Made by a program: the position numbers and the translations under genes. From Rhizobium sp. Root1203 (GTDB taxonomy: Bacteria > Pseudomonadota > Alphaproteobacteria > Rhizobiales > Rhizobiaceae): DNA of 64,000 bases. Below, piece by piece: positions 26,542 through 34,964 of the stretch (positions are counted from its first letter, which is position 1; each line of letters starts with the position of its first letter). Location: the NCBI RefSeq assembly GCF_001424945.1, contig NZ_LMCW01000009.1:50037-114036 (forward strand), written 5' to 3'. The notes under the pieces are model-generated. The model ran no database searches, was not told the origin of the DNA, and was given only the letters and a program-made list of their open reading frames with translations.

Positions 26542-28109
26542 AGAGCATGGAGCGCGCCGTTCGCCTTCTTGATAGATATGCAATCCTGGTCTGCTTGTTC
26601 GCCGGCTTGTTGGCAGGTGCGCTTGGCGTGGCCGGAGCACGAACTATCACTCTTGCGTCGGCCAGTGCCGACCTTGACCGATATGCGACCACTCTCCGGG
26701 CGCGGGCCGAGGCCATCAACGGAGAGACCGAGAACGCGCTTGCCGCAGCCAACCTCGTCAAAGGAATCGCTTGCGGATCGAGTGACCTCGGTCATTTGAG
26801 AAAAATTGCCTTTAATGCACGGTATATCAAAGATGTAGGAAGGATAACTGACGGAAAGCTCGGATGCTCAAGCCTGCTCGGCATCCTCTCTCCACCATTC
26901 GCGATACCGCCACCGGATCTCACTACCGGGGACGGCTACCAACTCTGGCTCCAGGCAGGCATGCTGCTCACAGACAAACGTGCTCTGGCGGTGAGGACGA
27001 GAAACGCGGGCGTGATGATGGATCCTTCAGCGTATCTCGATCTGGTCCAACAGCCATTTCGCTATTCTGTTGCCCTCGTCAATTCCCAAAGTGGGCGTGT
27101 TCTGCGGTCGTGGGGCGAACGCCTTGTCGGTGACAGCGTTTTAATAGCCCGCAAGGACGTTTCGGTGGATACCGGAGACGACCTCATGCGTATCACCTGT
27201 TCCAAGGACCTCTTCATCTGCACGGTCGCGGCTTTAAGCCGGGGCGAAGCTATGGCCGAACACTCGGTATTCATCTATGGCTTCGGTGCACTCGGCTTCC
27301 TTCTCGGCGGACTTTTGAGCTGGATCGGCTTCCTGCTCCACCGTAGGCCGAAGCCACTGACGGCGCGGCTCAAACACGCTTTGCAGTCGAATCAATTGAC
27401 ACTGGTCTTTCAACCGATTGTCGACCTGCGCTCCGGTCGTATGGTTTCTGCCGAAGCGCTGGTCCGATGGGTCGATCATGAAGGTCACGCCATACCTCCC
27501 GATGTCTTCGTGTCCGCCGCAGAGGAGAACGGAACTGCCGGCGAGATTACCGCGTACGTCGTCCGGCACGTGGTCCATATCGCGGGACCGCTGCTGCGAG
27601 ACCATCGTGAATTGGTCATCACGGTGAACATCGTTGCCGCCGACTTGAGCGATCCAAACTTTTACGCAGTTCTTGAGCAGACCTTCGACGCTTCGGGTAT
27701 CGCCAGGGAACAGATTGGCCTCGAACTGACCGAGCGATCAGTCGCCCGGCCGGATATCGCTGTGTCGGCGATCGCCAGGCTGCGCGCATTGGGCCATCCG
27801 GTGTATCTTGATGATTTTGGCACAGGCTACTCAAGCCTGGCGTATCTCCAGGACTTGAACGTCGACGTCATCAAGCTGGATAGGGCGTTCACTAACAGCG
27901 TTGGTACGGGTTCCGTAACGGTGTCGATAGTGCCGCAGATTTTGGAAATGGCAACCGCACTCGGGCTTCGGGTTGTCGTCGAGGGTATCGAAACCGATAC
28001 CCAATATTCCTATTTTGCTTCCGCGCCTAATCACTGCCATGGACAGGGCTGGGTAATTTCCCGGCCGCTCTCATATGACAGGCTCGTCTCTTTCAAAGCT
28101 GAGCACTAG
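26538..28109 (+). CDS. CSS-motif EAL-domain c-di-GMP phosphodiesterase
   Basis: A protein of about 523 aa. An N-terminal membrane helix (YAILVCLFAGLLAGALGVAG) is followed by a periplasmic CSS-type sensor segment with CGSSD and a second Cys in GCSSL, then a second helix (FIYGFGALGFLLGGLLSWIGF). A C-terminal EAL domain has EALVRW, ELTERS, DDFGTGYSSL and KLDRAF. EAL enzymes hydrolyse c-di-GMP to pGpG; CSS domains tune this by periplasmic disulfide formation. TTG 26538 is preferred because GGAGG lies seven bases before it; ATG 26547 is the next choice. It follows the 46-aa leader with overlap. Confidence 0.9.
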   Translation: MKSMERAVRLLDRYAILVCLFAGLLAGALGVAGARTITLASASADLDRYATTLRARAEAINGETENALAAANLVKGIACGSSDLGHLRKIAFNARYIKDVGRITDGKLGCSSLLGILSPPFAIPPPDLTTGDGYQLWLQAGMLLTDKRALAVRTRNAGVMMDPSAYLDLVQQPFRYSVALVNSQSGRVLRSWGERLVGDSVLIARKDVSVDTGDDLMRITCSKDLFICTVAALSRGEAMAEHSVFIYGFGALGFLLGGLLSWIGFLLHRRPKPLTARLKHALQSNQLTLVFQPIVDLRSGRMVSAEALVRWVDHEGHAIPPDVFVSAAEENGTAGEITAYVVRHVVHIAGPLLRDHRELVITVNIVAADLSDPNFYAVLEQTFDASGIAREQIGLELTERSVARPDIAVSAIARLRALGHPVYLDDFGTGYSSLAYLQDLNVDVIKLDRAFTNSVGTGSVTVSIVPQILEMATALGLRVVVEGIETDTQYSYFASAPNHCHGQGWVISRPLSYDRLVSFKAEH

Positions 28110-28482
28110 TCTAGTCGCTCAACGCCCCCCACGAACGGGCGTCCATCGACAATCGTGCCAGAACGCGCCAAGAGTATGCGTAATCGGGCGGCCCCACAAG
28201 GGCGAGCTCCCGCTACAATCTTGGCGTTGCCGAGATGAAGGGAGACAACGATGTTCTCTGCTGCTTTGCGCGACGCGGTTTCCGCGCCTCAAAGCCGATC
28301 AGGCTCAGCGCTAGCGTTTGTACAGATATGCAGCATCCCGTTCCATGCGCAGCGAAGCCTGAGACGGTGGCGCTCCACGGATCTGTATTCTGTCGGCTGT
28401 CTTACCCATCGTTATGACAGCCATCCGTTGAAGTCTTGAGAGGCCGTGCTTTTCCAGTCCCAGTTCGGCTCTTATAGGTTCT
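28110..28482. other. Intergenic or decayed sequence
   Basis: Short frames occur on both strands. A 62-codon plus frame at 28251 has an AAGGGAG-like site, and a 77-codon minus frame lies at 28311-28544. Neither has a recognisable family, and they overlap the start of the HTH remnant, so none is called. Confidence 0.4.
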
Positions 28483-28779
28483 GGGACGAGATCCACCGCA
28501 GCTCGCACCCTTGCAGAAGGCGCGGGCGTCAGTCGCTCGACCATCGCCGATCTTGAAGGCGATAAGCGGGAGCCTTACGAATCGTCGCTATTTGTGATCA
28601 TGAACGAGCTAGCCAGCGCCGATATCAACTTTACTGAAACGGGCGTCGGGTTTCGGGAATGGCCACCAAGCCCGTATGTGCCTACCGGCATGCGGCAGAA
28701 CCTGCCGAAGCCGGCGCCAGCGAAGATCGGCGATCGGGACAAGGTCAAACTGCCGCCGCTCCGTCGTCGAGAATCATAG
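28483..28779 (+). pseudogene. XRE-type helix-turn-helix regulator remnant
   Basis: The open frame contains RTLAEGAGVSRSTIADLEG and DKREPYESS, the second half of a Cro/C1-type helix-turn-helix as found in small rhizobial regulators, then FVIMNELASADINFTETGVGF. No start codon or first helix is present upstream in frame, so the N-terminus is lost. The 40-residue proline-rich tail may be fortuitous readthrough. It marks the start of a zone of broken genes. Confidence 0.55.
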
Positions 28780-28827
28780 AAAAACCGCCGGCATTCGCAC
28801 CGACACCGAAAAATCGTCTCTAATTGT

Positions 28828-28852
28828 GGAACTAACTAACGGCCCGTTCGTT
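28828..28852 (+). promoter_or_regulatory. EcfG (RpoE2/SigT-type) general stress promoter
   Basis: GGAAC at 28828-28832 and CGTT at 28849-28852 are separated by 16 bases, an exact match to the alphaproteobacterial EcfG consensus GGAAC-N16/17-CGTT. Transcription would start near 28859, about 80 nt before a strong terminator. Confidence 0.65.
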
Positions 28853-28858
28853 TATCTA

Positions 28859-28940
28859 TTGCAACGCCCAAGAGCTGTTGTACCAAGGCTGCGAGAGCAG
28901 CCAAAAGGCCCGGTGTAGGTTCCCTCCGCACCGGGCTTTT
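28859..28940 (+). ncRNA. Candidate EcfG-dependent small RNA with intrinsic terminator
   Basis: Between the EcfG promoter and an intrinsic terminator lies an RNA of about 80 nt. It contains a hairpin (ggctgc/gcagcc, 28888-28902) and the terminator stem gcccggtg/caccgggc (28908-28915 and 28929-28936) followed by TTTTC. The 13-nt terminator loop contains TTCCCTCC, which could pair with ribosome-binding sites. No ORF fits. It could act like the sigma-T-dependent sRNA GsrN of Caulobacter, but no sequence relationship is claimed. Alternatively it is an attenuated leader of the gene at 28976. Confidence 0.45.
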
Positions 28941-28975
28941 CTTCGGCGACTAGTCGCTTTAAGCAGTTTCCCGTC

Positions 28976-29173
28976 ATGGCAAATAATCCCCACAACGAAC
29001 CCACCGGGCCGACATACACCGATCGAAGTATTTCGGGCAGTCATGAAACGAAAACGCTCGTGACCTCACTCTTAAACCAACGCCCCTTTGGCCCTGAACA
29101 TAAGGCTTTGGATTTGTTGCTTGCGGATCGAAGGGCCACCGAGAGCGAAGAGACGCCCGCGAATCCGGTCTGA
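28976..29173 (+). CDS. Small hypothetical protein (65 aa)
   Basis: A hydrophilic 65-aa frame with no recognised family. The second half (RPFGPEHKALDLLLADRR) could form a helix. No clear ribosome site precedes the ATG and a terminator lies just upstream, so expression is uncertain. Composition is protein-like rather than random. Confidence 0.35.
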   Translation: MANNPHNEPTGPTYTDRSISGSHETKTLVTSLLNQRPFGPEHKALDLLLADRRATESEETPANPV

Positions 29174-29482
29174 ACCCCATTAGCCGCTGCTGCCCGCACT
29201 CAGACCTCGGCGTCGCGCGGTGGAAGCGCCTAATCCGTCATTAGTTACCCTCGTACCTTCGAAAACAACTAACCTGGCGTTTTGCGGGCTCCGTGCCACA
29301 TAATGGTAGAGCCCGACTTCACATGCGCTGTGATAATCGGCGATGGAACTATCATTAGGACATCGGCGACGAGACTCTCCTGTTTCCGTCGCTCGCCGGC
29401 GACAGCCCAACCTCGTCGGTCCGACCCGGTGTCGGTACCCCGCACCGGGCTTGTTCTACTTGAACCGGCCAGTTCGATTGCT
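29174..29482. other. Intergenic region, no gene recognised
   Basis: No family, RNA or strong repeat was recognised here. Confidence 0.4.
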
Positions 29483-29665
29483 ATGGTATATGATCCCAAC
29501 AGGGAGCCTGATAAGACCACCCCGTCTTTGGCCCGCCGGGGTGCTATGCGCATTTGGATTGTACTTTCGGTGGCTGTTCTCTTCGCAGCGTTAGCATGGA
29601 TCGGCCCAACCACGCCGAAGGGCGAGCGCCTGCCGGCTGCTTTGGAGACGAGCGAGCCGCGTTAG
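29483..29665 (+). CDS. Small single-pass membrane protein
   Basis: A 60-aa protein starting MVYDPNREPDKTT, with one hydrophobic helix (IWIVLSVAVLFAALAWIG) and a short polar tail. Small rhizobial membrane proteins often begin with a YDPNR-like phrase before one helix, which supports this start. No good ribosome site is visible. The function is unknown. An internal ATG at 29546 would give a 39-residue version that is almost only the helix. Confidence 0.4.
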   Translation: MVYDPNREPDKTTPSLARRGAMRIWIVLSVAVLFAALAWIGPTTPKGERLPAALETSEPR

Positions 29666-29871
29666 AAGGGGGAGTCGCTATCTCTCCACCGGTGTGTATA
29701 GCCTGCGCCTCGTTCGCTCCGCCGCGCCCCAGAAGTAGGCTTCCAGAATCAAGGAGCCGTTCACTCTGCTCTTCTTCCACTTAGCTAAATCTTCGACGTC
29801 TTGCCCCTGCCCCACATCGGCCGACTCGGTCGAACGCCGCCCAGTTGACACGCTAAGTATGCCAAAAAACG

Positions 29872-29896
29872 AAAAAGCCCCGCTCGAAGGCGGGGC
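29872..29896 (-). terminator. Intrinsic terminator on the minus strand
   Basis: The stem gccccgc (29877-29883) / gcggggc (29890-29896) is followed on the minus strand by TTTTTCGTTTTTT. No minus-strand gene lies upstream, because 30062 is the start of a plus-strand gene. It may end a short minus-strand RNA starting within 29900-30060. Confidence 0.6.
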
Positions 29897-30061
29897 GGAT
29901 CGTGATAAAATCTTGGGAGGCATTATGGCTCATATGGTTAATCGTTATAGCTTGTGTCAGGCTGTGGGTCTTGGCAGGTCGGCCCGACCGATTTAATTGG
30001 TGAATTTTATTTGCCCTCCGCGCTCGGTAGCCAGCGAACCGCGGACGGTGTAAAGTCCCGC

Positions 30062-30304
30062 ATGGCCCTAGATCCACTCAAAGCCCTCTCCGACTACGGT
30101 GAAGCGAAATGCACCGTGCAGCTCTGGGTTACCGACGCTCCTGCAGTCGACTTCAACTCGTTGAAAGCCGCTGTCCGCTATGCAAAAGAACAGGGCGGGC
30201 GATGGCAGGAGATCGAAATCACCGTGCATCTGCCCAGAGAAGACATCGTCTATGCGACGGAAAAGGTGCACCGGTTGATCGACGCATTACGAGATCGCCG
30301 CTAG
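30062..30304 (+). CDS. Small hypothetical protein (80 aa)
   Basis: An 80-aa soluble protein starting MALDPLKALSDYGEAKCTV, with a predicted alternation of strands (VQLWVTD, EIEITVHL) and a C-terminal helix (TEKVHRLIDAL). It looks like a compact alpha/beta domain. I do not recognise the family. It lies among small genes that may belong to the stress regulon. Confidence 0.55.
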   Translation: MALDPLKALSDYGEAKCTVQLWVTDAPAVDFNSLKAAVRYAKEQGGRWQEIEITVHLPREDIVYATEKVHRLIDALRDRR

Positions 30305-30357
30305 AAACAGATTGACGCACTCGACGAAGGCAAGAGGCCGGCGCCTTTATTCGGCAT

Positions 30358-30382
30358 GGAACCAGTTCGGCTCAGAGCGGTT
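30358..30382 (+). promoter_or_regulatory. Possible EcfG-type promoter (one mismatch)
   Basis: GGAAC (30358-30362), 16 bases, then GGTT (30379-30382) instead of CGTT, 30 bp before the gene at 30412. It is weaker than the site at 28828. Confidence 0.35.
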
Positions 30383-30411
30383 TTCTCCTTGGATAAAAAC
30401 GGAGATAAGTT

Positions 30412-30657
30412 ATGGCCAAGGACGATCTGAACGCAGGCTTCACCGGCACGCCCACTGAACAACCGACTGGGTTGAGAAAGGTTGCCAAAACTGCCACGGA
30501 CGCGGTGGTACGTGAGTCGGGGGCGGTTGCCGCTGGCGCCGCAGATCACCCGCATACAGCTACGACCATTGCTCTGACGATCGGTGCAGTGGCGTTTGGT
30601 CTGGGCTACCTCATGGGCCGTGCGGCTGGCGCCAACGACTATCGGTATTGGCGCTAG
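30412..30657 (+). CDS. Small glycine-zipper-like membrane protein
   Basis: An 81-aa protein with a polar N-terminus (LNAGFTGTPTEQPTGLRKVA), an amphipathic stretch, and a C-terminal hydrophobic Gly-rich helix (TIALTIGAVAFGLGYLMG) ending near NDYRYWR. The layout resembles ElaB/YqjD/DUF883-type stress proteins, though without clear identity. A GGAG ribosome site precedes the ATG. A possible EcfG promoter upstream would fit a general stress role. Confidence 0.6.
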   Translation: MAKDDLNAGFTGTPTEQPTGLRKVAKTATDAVVRESGAVAAGAADHPHTATTIALTIGAVAFGLGYLMGRAAGANDYRYWR

Positions 30658-30688
30658 GGTTTGGGAATTTTGGCCTAGGAGAGGAAAA

Positions 30689-30815
30689 TGAAAATCGTAT
30701 CCGATTTTGCTATCGCCTGTGCCGCACCATTAAGGGCGCCGGGCGCGACACGGCAAATACCGTAAACGCCACGCAGAATGCGGGCAACCGCGTGGGCAAC
30801 TCAATGGGCCACTAA
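30689..30815 (+). pseudogene. Entericidin-type small lipoprotein, frameshifted
   Basis: ATG 30689, with GGAG upstream, starts MKIVSDFAIA. The lipobox Cys and mature part of an EcnA/B-like peptide (CRTIKGAGRDTANTVNAT) lie one base out of frame and end at 30815. Entericidins are tiny stress-induced lipoproteins. A single-base indel near 30710 would restore the frame. Confidence 0.6.
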
Positions 30816-30989
30816 GTCCAACAAGGCCCAGGCACCAATAAAAACACAACAACCTCCGGCTGGTGAGGACGACCGGGATACCGTGTGGAGCGCGCGCCGC
30901 GGTGAGTGGCGGGTGGTGGTGGCGATCGTTGCGTTTCCAGCTAGGGTAGGTGAGCCAGTCGGAGCGCGGCACCGCGACGTTGAAGGAGC

Positions 30990-31815
30990 CTTGGCCAAAA
31001 TACACGCTGTAGACCCTGGTGCCCCCGCTGAAGCCCGCGAAACAAGTAAGAAGGAAAAGTCGTGGGACTACGACAAGGAAATCAAGAACCTTCGGGTCGA
31101 GTTGGCACACCTGCAGGCCTGGGTGAAGAAATCGGGGGCGAGGATCGTGATCGTCTTCGAGGGGCGCGACGCCGCGGGCAACGGTGGAATGATCAAACGA
31201 ATTACAGAGAAAGTGAGCCCACGGGTGTTTCGTGTGGCTGCGCTGCCCGCGCCGACCGACCGTGAAAAGTCGCAAATCTACGTGTTACCTTGCCCACATG
31301 CCTGCCGCCGGTGAAATCGTAATCTTCGATCGCAGTTGGTATAATCGTCCCGGCGTCGACCGTGTCATGGGGTTTTGTAGTGAAAAAAAGTCCAGAGATT
31401 TCTGGAGGTTACTCCAGGTTTTGAGGCGGCAATCGTGGAGAGCGGAATTATCCTGCTGAAGTATTTTCTCACGGTCAGAGGAAGAACAGGAACGTCGTTT
31501 CAAGCGGCGTATCGAAGACCCCGTGAGGCAGTGGAAATTGAGCCCCATTGAGGTCGAGTCCTATCGCAAATGGTGGGACTACACGCGTGCCTATGACGAG
31601 ATGCTTCGCAGGACCGAGCACGAGCAGGCACCTTGGCGGATCGTTCCATCGGACGACAAGAAGCGCGCGCGTATCAACTGCATTTCCCACATACTCAAAA
31701 CCATCCCCTACGCGTCAAATTCGACGAACCAGATCTCGGCAAGCGCCAGAAGCGACCGTCCGACTATCTAGAAGATACAAGAATCAGGCATGTTGTCCCC
31801 GATCTAACAAGCTAG
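30990..31815 (+). pseudogene. ppk2: Polyphosphate kinase 2 (PPK2), multiple frameshifts
   Basis: Successive frames spell an almost full-length PPK2. They run from KSWDYDKEIKNLRVELAHLQ and the Walker A region VFEGRDAAGNGGMIKRITE, through IVIFDRSWYNRPGVDRVMGF and RRIEDPVRQWKLSP, to YRKWWDYTRAYDEML and SDDKKRARINCISHILK, and finally LGKRQKRPSDY. At least three frame changes occur (about 31290, 31400-31500 and 31690). PPK2 uses polyphosphate to phosphorylate nucleotides. Nearly all of the gene is present, so inactivation by indels seems recent, or the assembly here is poor. Confidence 0.8.
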
Positions 31816-31986
31816 ACGTCAGGCGCCCTCCGTCGCCTCCATTCTATAGCTGCGGGCACAGGAGAACTCGGGGCGGCTGACATCGTCCTTGGTTCACCCA
31901 GAGGACGGAGCGACAGGGGCGCCGACTGATCGACGCCGACCCGCTGAACAAGGTGGCTTGAATTGTTAGTTGGAGATGTTCGCCCA

Positions 31987-32424
31987 ATGCCGACCCTTCC
32001 CATCGTAACCAGCCTGAGAGAATACCGGGCAGAATGGCTCCGCTACGATCTAATGCAGGCAGGCGGGCTCATTCCGTCCTGCCAGAGACTTCGAAGACAG
32101 CATTCAAAGCGACGGCATCGGCCAGCGCGGCGACGGCATCGCAGATCTTCCGATCATTCCTCGTGAGATCGAGGATATCCTGACGATCACGGCATCAGAG
32201 CGGAAGCGCTGGCTCGAGGATGGTCGCCTGCCCAGCGCCGGAACGCGAACGGGGAGGCTGCAAGGGCGGGCAAGGAAGATCACCTTTCACGTATTTGCCC
32301 CCGAGTCGTCGAAGATCTGCTCGACCGTGGCGACCCGCTTCTGGTCACGCGAACGTACAGATACAGGTGATTTGGATGCATTTGATCGCCCGCCCTTCTG
32401 CAGTCAGCTCCTATTTCCAGTGAG
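31987..32424 (+). pseudogene. Hypothetical rhizobial protein, frameshifted
   Basis: A start region MPTLPIVTSLREYRAEWLRY switches frame near 32080 and continues as IPREIEDILTITASERKRW then GTRTGRLQGRARKITFHVF. The second part looks like conserved small proteins on rhizobial plasmids, but I cannot name the family. The end merges with a long inverted repeat. Confidence 0.4.
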
Positions 32425-32462
32425 AACCGTAGAAACGGGCTCTCACTGGAAATAGGAGCTGA
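32404..32462. repeat. Perfect 22-bp inverted repeat (long hairpin)
   Basis: The 22 bases at 32404-32425 are the exact reverse complement of 32441-32462, with a 15-base centre that can pair further (CCGT/ACGG). No T-run follows. It lies 115 bp before the phosphodiesterase gene. It could be an mRNA processing hairpin, an operator, or a relic of a mobile element. Confidence 0.85.
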
Positions 32463-32576
32463 ATCAAGTATAGCGTCGCCGTTTTGATAGACGGTGCATT
32501 TTGGGCTAATACGATCCACCCTGCCGGTCTTTTAGAACGGTTGTTGAGACGCCAAGCAGTCAACGGAGGCGGACGC

Positions 32577-34457
32577 ATGCGAGAGGCAACGGCCAAACCG
32601 ATGGTGGGACTATCGAAGGTCGCGGCGCATTTCCGCGTCGCGTTCGCCTACCGCATGCCATTCATCGCCACGCATCTCGCAGTCCGACTGGTCACGTCCG
32701 CGCTACTCATGCCATTGATCGGACTGCTTCTCGGCATCGTGGTCGCATTTTCCGGCCGCAGCGCCATGACCGATCAGGACATCGCCCGGCTGCTGCTGAC
32801 GCCTTTCGGCGCTCTAGCGGCCGCGGCCGCCCTCAGCCTCGGCATCGCCGCCGCGGCGCTGGACGTCACGTTAATGATGTACACGCTGGCGGTTCGAGAG
32901 CGGCATGCCTTTCCCGCGATCCGGCGGGGGCTTGGCTTCGTCGTTCCGCGTTTTCCACGCCTGGTGCGCTTCGGCCTGGGGCTTCTCCTGCGCGTCCTCG
33001 CCATTGCCCTGCCCTTCGGCCTGGCGATGGCTGCCACCGCTTATTGGCTACTGCGCGACTACGACATCAACTACTACCTCACCTATCATCCACCACAGGC
33101 CTTGTTCGCCGCCGCCATCATCGCAGTCTTGGCGACGCTGATGGGCCTGGTCATGCTGTCATTTCTGACCCGCTGGGGCTTCGCCCTGCAACTCGTCGTG
33201 GGGCTGGGCGTGGCGCCAAGGACCGCCTTCAAAGAGAGTGCCGCGCTGCTGCAAGGGCGGACGTTGAGCCTGTTGTGGCAGATCGTCGTCCTGATCACAT
33301 TCCGATTTGGCATGGCCGCTGCCCTCGCCGCGCTATTTGGGGCCATGATCGGTGGAGTTCCTTCGCTTCTGGGCGACAGTCTACGGCCGATAGCTGCGAT
33401 GACTTTCTTCCTGCTGCTGGTCTGGTGGCTGATGAATACCGCCGTATCGGCGCTCGCGAACGGCGCCCTTGCGCGGCTCCTGCTGACGGAGTTCTCGGAG
33501 GCGTCTGGGCAGGAAGGTCTCCCCTTGACCGCGACGGCCGATGCCGGCTCTGGCCGCCGAATGCCACTCTGGGCAATTCTTGTATCGGCGGGGGCCTGCG
33601 TCGCAGCGGGACTGTTCGTGACGGAGGCTTTGCTCGCGCGAATGAGTTCGCCACGAACGGTCGAGATCATCGCCCATCGTGGTGCGGCAGGCGCACGGCC
33701 TGAAAACACCATGGCGGCCGTTCTCAAGGCGATCGATGACGGCGCCGACTGGGTGGAGATCGACGTGCAGGAGACCGCGGATGGCGAAGTCGTCGTCGCC
33801 CATGACAGCGATTTCATGAAGTCGGCGGGTGTCGACCTGAAGATTTGGAACGCGACGATGAGCGATATCGCCGGCATCGACATCGGTAGCTCGTTCGACC
33901 CCGCCTATGCGGCAGAACGGACGCCCACTTTGCGCGACGTGCTCACGGCCGCGCGCGGAAGGTCGAAGGTGATGATCGAACTGAAGTACTACGGGCACAA
34001 TGTTGACCTGGAGAACAAGGTCGCCCGGATCGTCGAAGAGACGGGAATGACCGACAATATCTCCGTGATGTCGCTCAAATTGCCGATAGTCGAGAGAATG
34101 CAGGAACTGCGGCCGCGATGGCGTACCGGGATTCTGGCTGCCAGAGCTATCGGTGACCTTTCTAAGCTCGACGCCGACTTCATTGCGGTGAACACAGGAC
34201 AGGCCTCGGTCGGTCTGGTCAAGCGGAGCGCCGCGGAAGGAAAGAAGCTCTACGTCTGGACGGTCGACGAGCCTGTGAAGATGTCGCGGATGATCTCGAT
34301 AGGAGTGGACGGGCTTATCACCAACCAGCCCGCGTTGGCGAGACAGGTGATGGAGCAGCGAAATACTCTGTCCTTGCCCGAGCGCCTGCTTTTGTGGGTG
34401 GCCGACAGCTTCGGGATCGGCGGTTTCCGTCTCGTTGGAAACGAGCAGGACGCCTGA
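32577..34457 (+). CDS. Membrane-anchored glycerophosphodiester phosphodiesterase
   Basis: A 626-aa protein. The N-terminal 360 residues are a polytopic membrane domain with about eight hydrophobic helices, of the type found fused to GDPD enzymes. The C-terminal GDPD domain begins with EIIAHRGAAGARPENT (about residue 363) and continues with WVEIDVQETADGEVVVAHD and KVMIELKYY, giving the His, Glu and Asp catalytic and metal residues. It should cleave glycerophosphodiesters or related lipid headgroups to glycerol-3-phosphate and an alcohol. ATG 32577 is chosen because GGAGG precedes it at good spacing. It appears monocistronic. Confidence 0.9.
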   Translation: MREATAKPMVGLSKVAAHFRVAFAYRMPFIATHLAVRLVTSALLMPLIGLLLGIVVAFSGRSAMTDQDIARLLLTPFGALAAAAALSLGIAAAALDVTLMMYTLAVRERHAFPAIRRGLGFVVPRFPRLVRFGLGLLLRVLAIALPFGLAMAATAYWLLRDYDINYYLTYHPPQALFAAAIIAVLATLMGLVMLSFLTRWGFALQLVVGLGVAPRTAFKESAALLQGRTLSLLWQIVVLITFRFGMAAALAALFGAMIGGVPSLLGDSLRPIAAMTFFLLLVWWLMNTAVSALANGALARLLLTEFSEASGQEGLPLTATADAGSGRRMPLWAILVSAGACVAAGLFVTEALLARMSSPRTVEIIAHRGAAGARPENTMAAVLKAIDDGADWVEIDVQETADGEVVVAHDSDFMKSAGVDLKIWNATMSDIAGIDIGSSFDPAYAAERTPTLRDVLTAARGRSKVMIELKYYGHNVDLENKVARIVEETGMTDNISVMSLKLPIVERMQELRPRWRTGILAARAIGDLSKLDADFIAVNTGQASVGLVKRSAAEGKKLYVWTVDEPVKMSRMISIGVDGLITNQPALARQVMEQRNTLSLPERLLLWVADSFGIGGFRLVGNEQDA

Positions 34458-34964
34458 GCGATCCGAGCATCAAGGCATCGACCCTTTTTTGAACAGTCAT
34501 CCTTTCTCGGACCAATGCAGGCCCGGAGGCGATCGAACAACCGTCCGCGAAGGGGCGGCGTGAGACGGGCATCTCCTTTGCGCCCTCCTGTCGGTCGATG
34601 GCCGCCATGGGCCCGATACCGTTATGGCAGGATCGCGCGCCAACAGGAGACATTGACCGGGTCGCTCGATTTGGGGCAGATCGGTAATCATTGCCCGACC
34701 TGAATGGAAGCGAACCACAGCTTTTGGGCACATAACATAATTACGCGAGGTACGGGCGGACGCTTCATCGGAACAGAGCGCCTGCTTATCTCTTGCATCA
34801 ATCTGCCTGCACCCTGAGTGCGTTATCGACAATGGGGAATTTGGCGGTCGCCGTTTGGCGTTTGCAATCCGAAACGGGCTTCGTAAGTCCGCTTGGGCCC
34901 GAGCGCGGACATTCCCGGCTCGGCTTTTTTGTCATCGTTCATTCCCTCGTTATACTGGTGCGCA
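34458..34964. other. Intergenic region with a terminator near its end
   Basis: No gene is recognised in these 507 bases. A terminator structure at 34886-34930 implies a plus-strand transcript, either the tail of the phosphodiesterase mRNA or a separate RNA. Confidence 0.4.
34886..34930 (+). terminator. Terminator with a competing hairpin
   Basis: The stem CCGAGC (34899-34904) / GCTCGG (34918-34923) is followed by TTTTTT. An overlapping hairpin GTCCGC/GCGGAC, closing around 34910, would use part of the same sequence. The two are mutually exclusive, as in attenuators, but no plus-strand gene follows. Confidence 0.55.
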
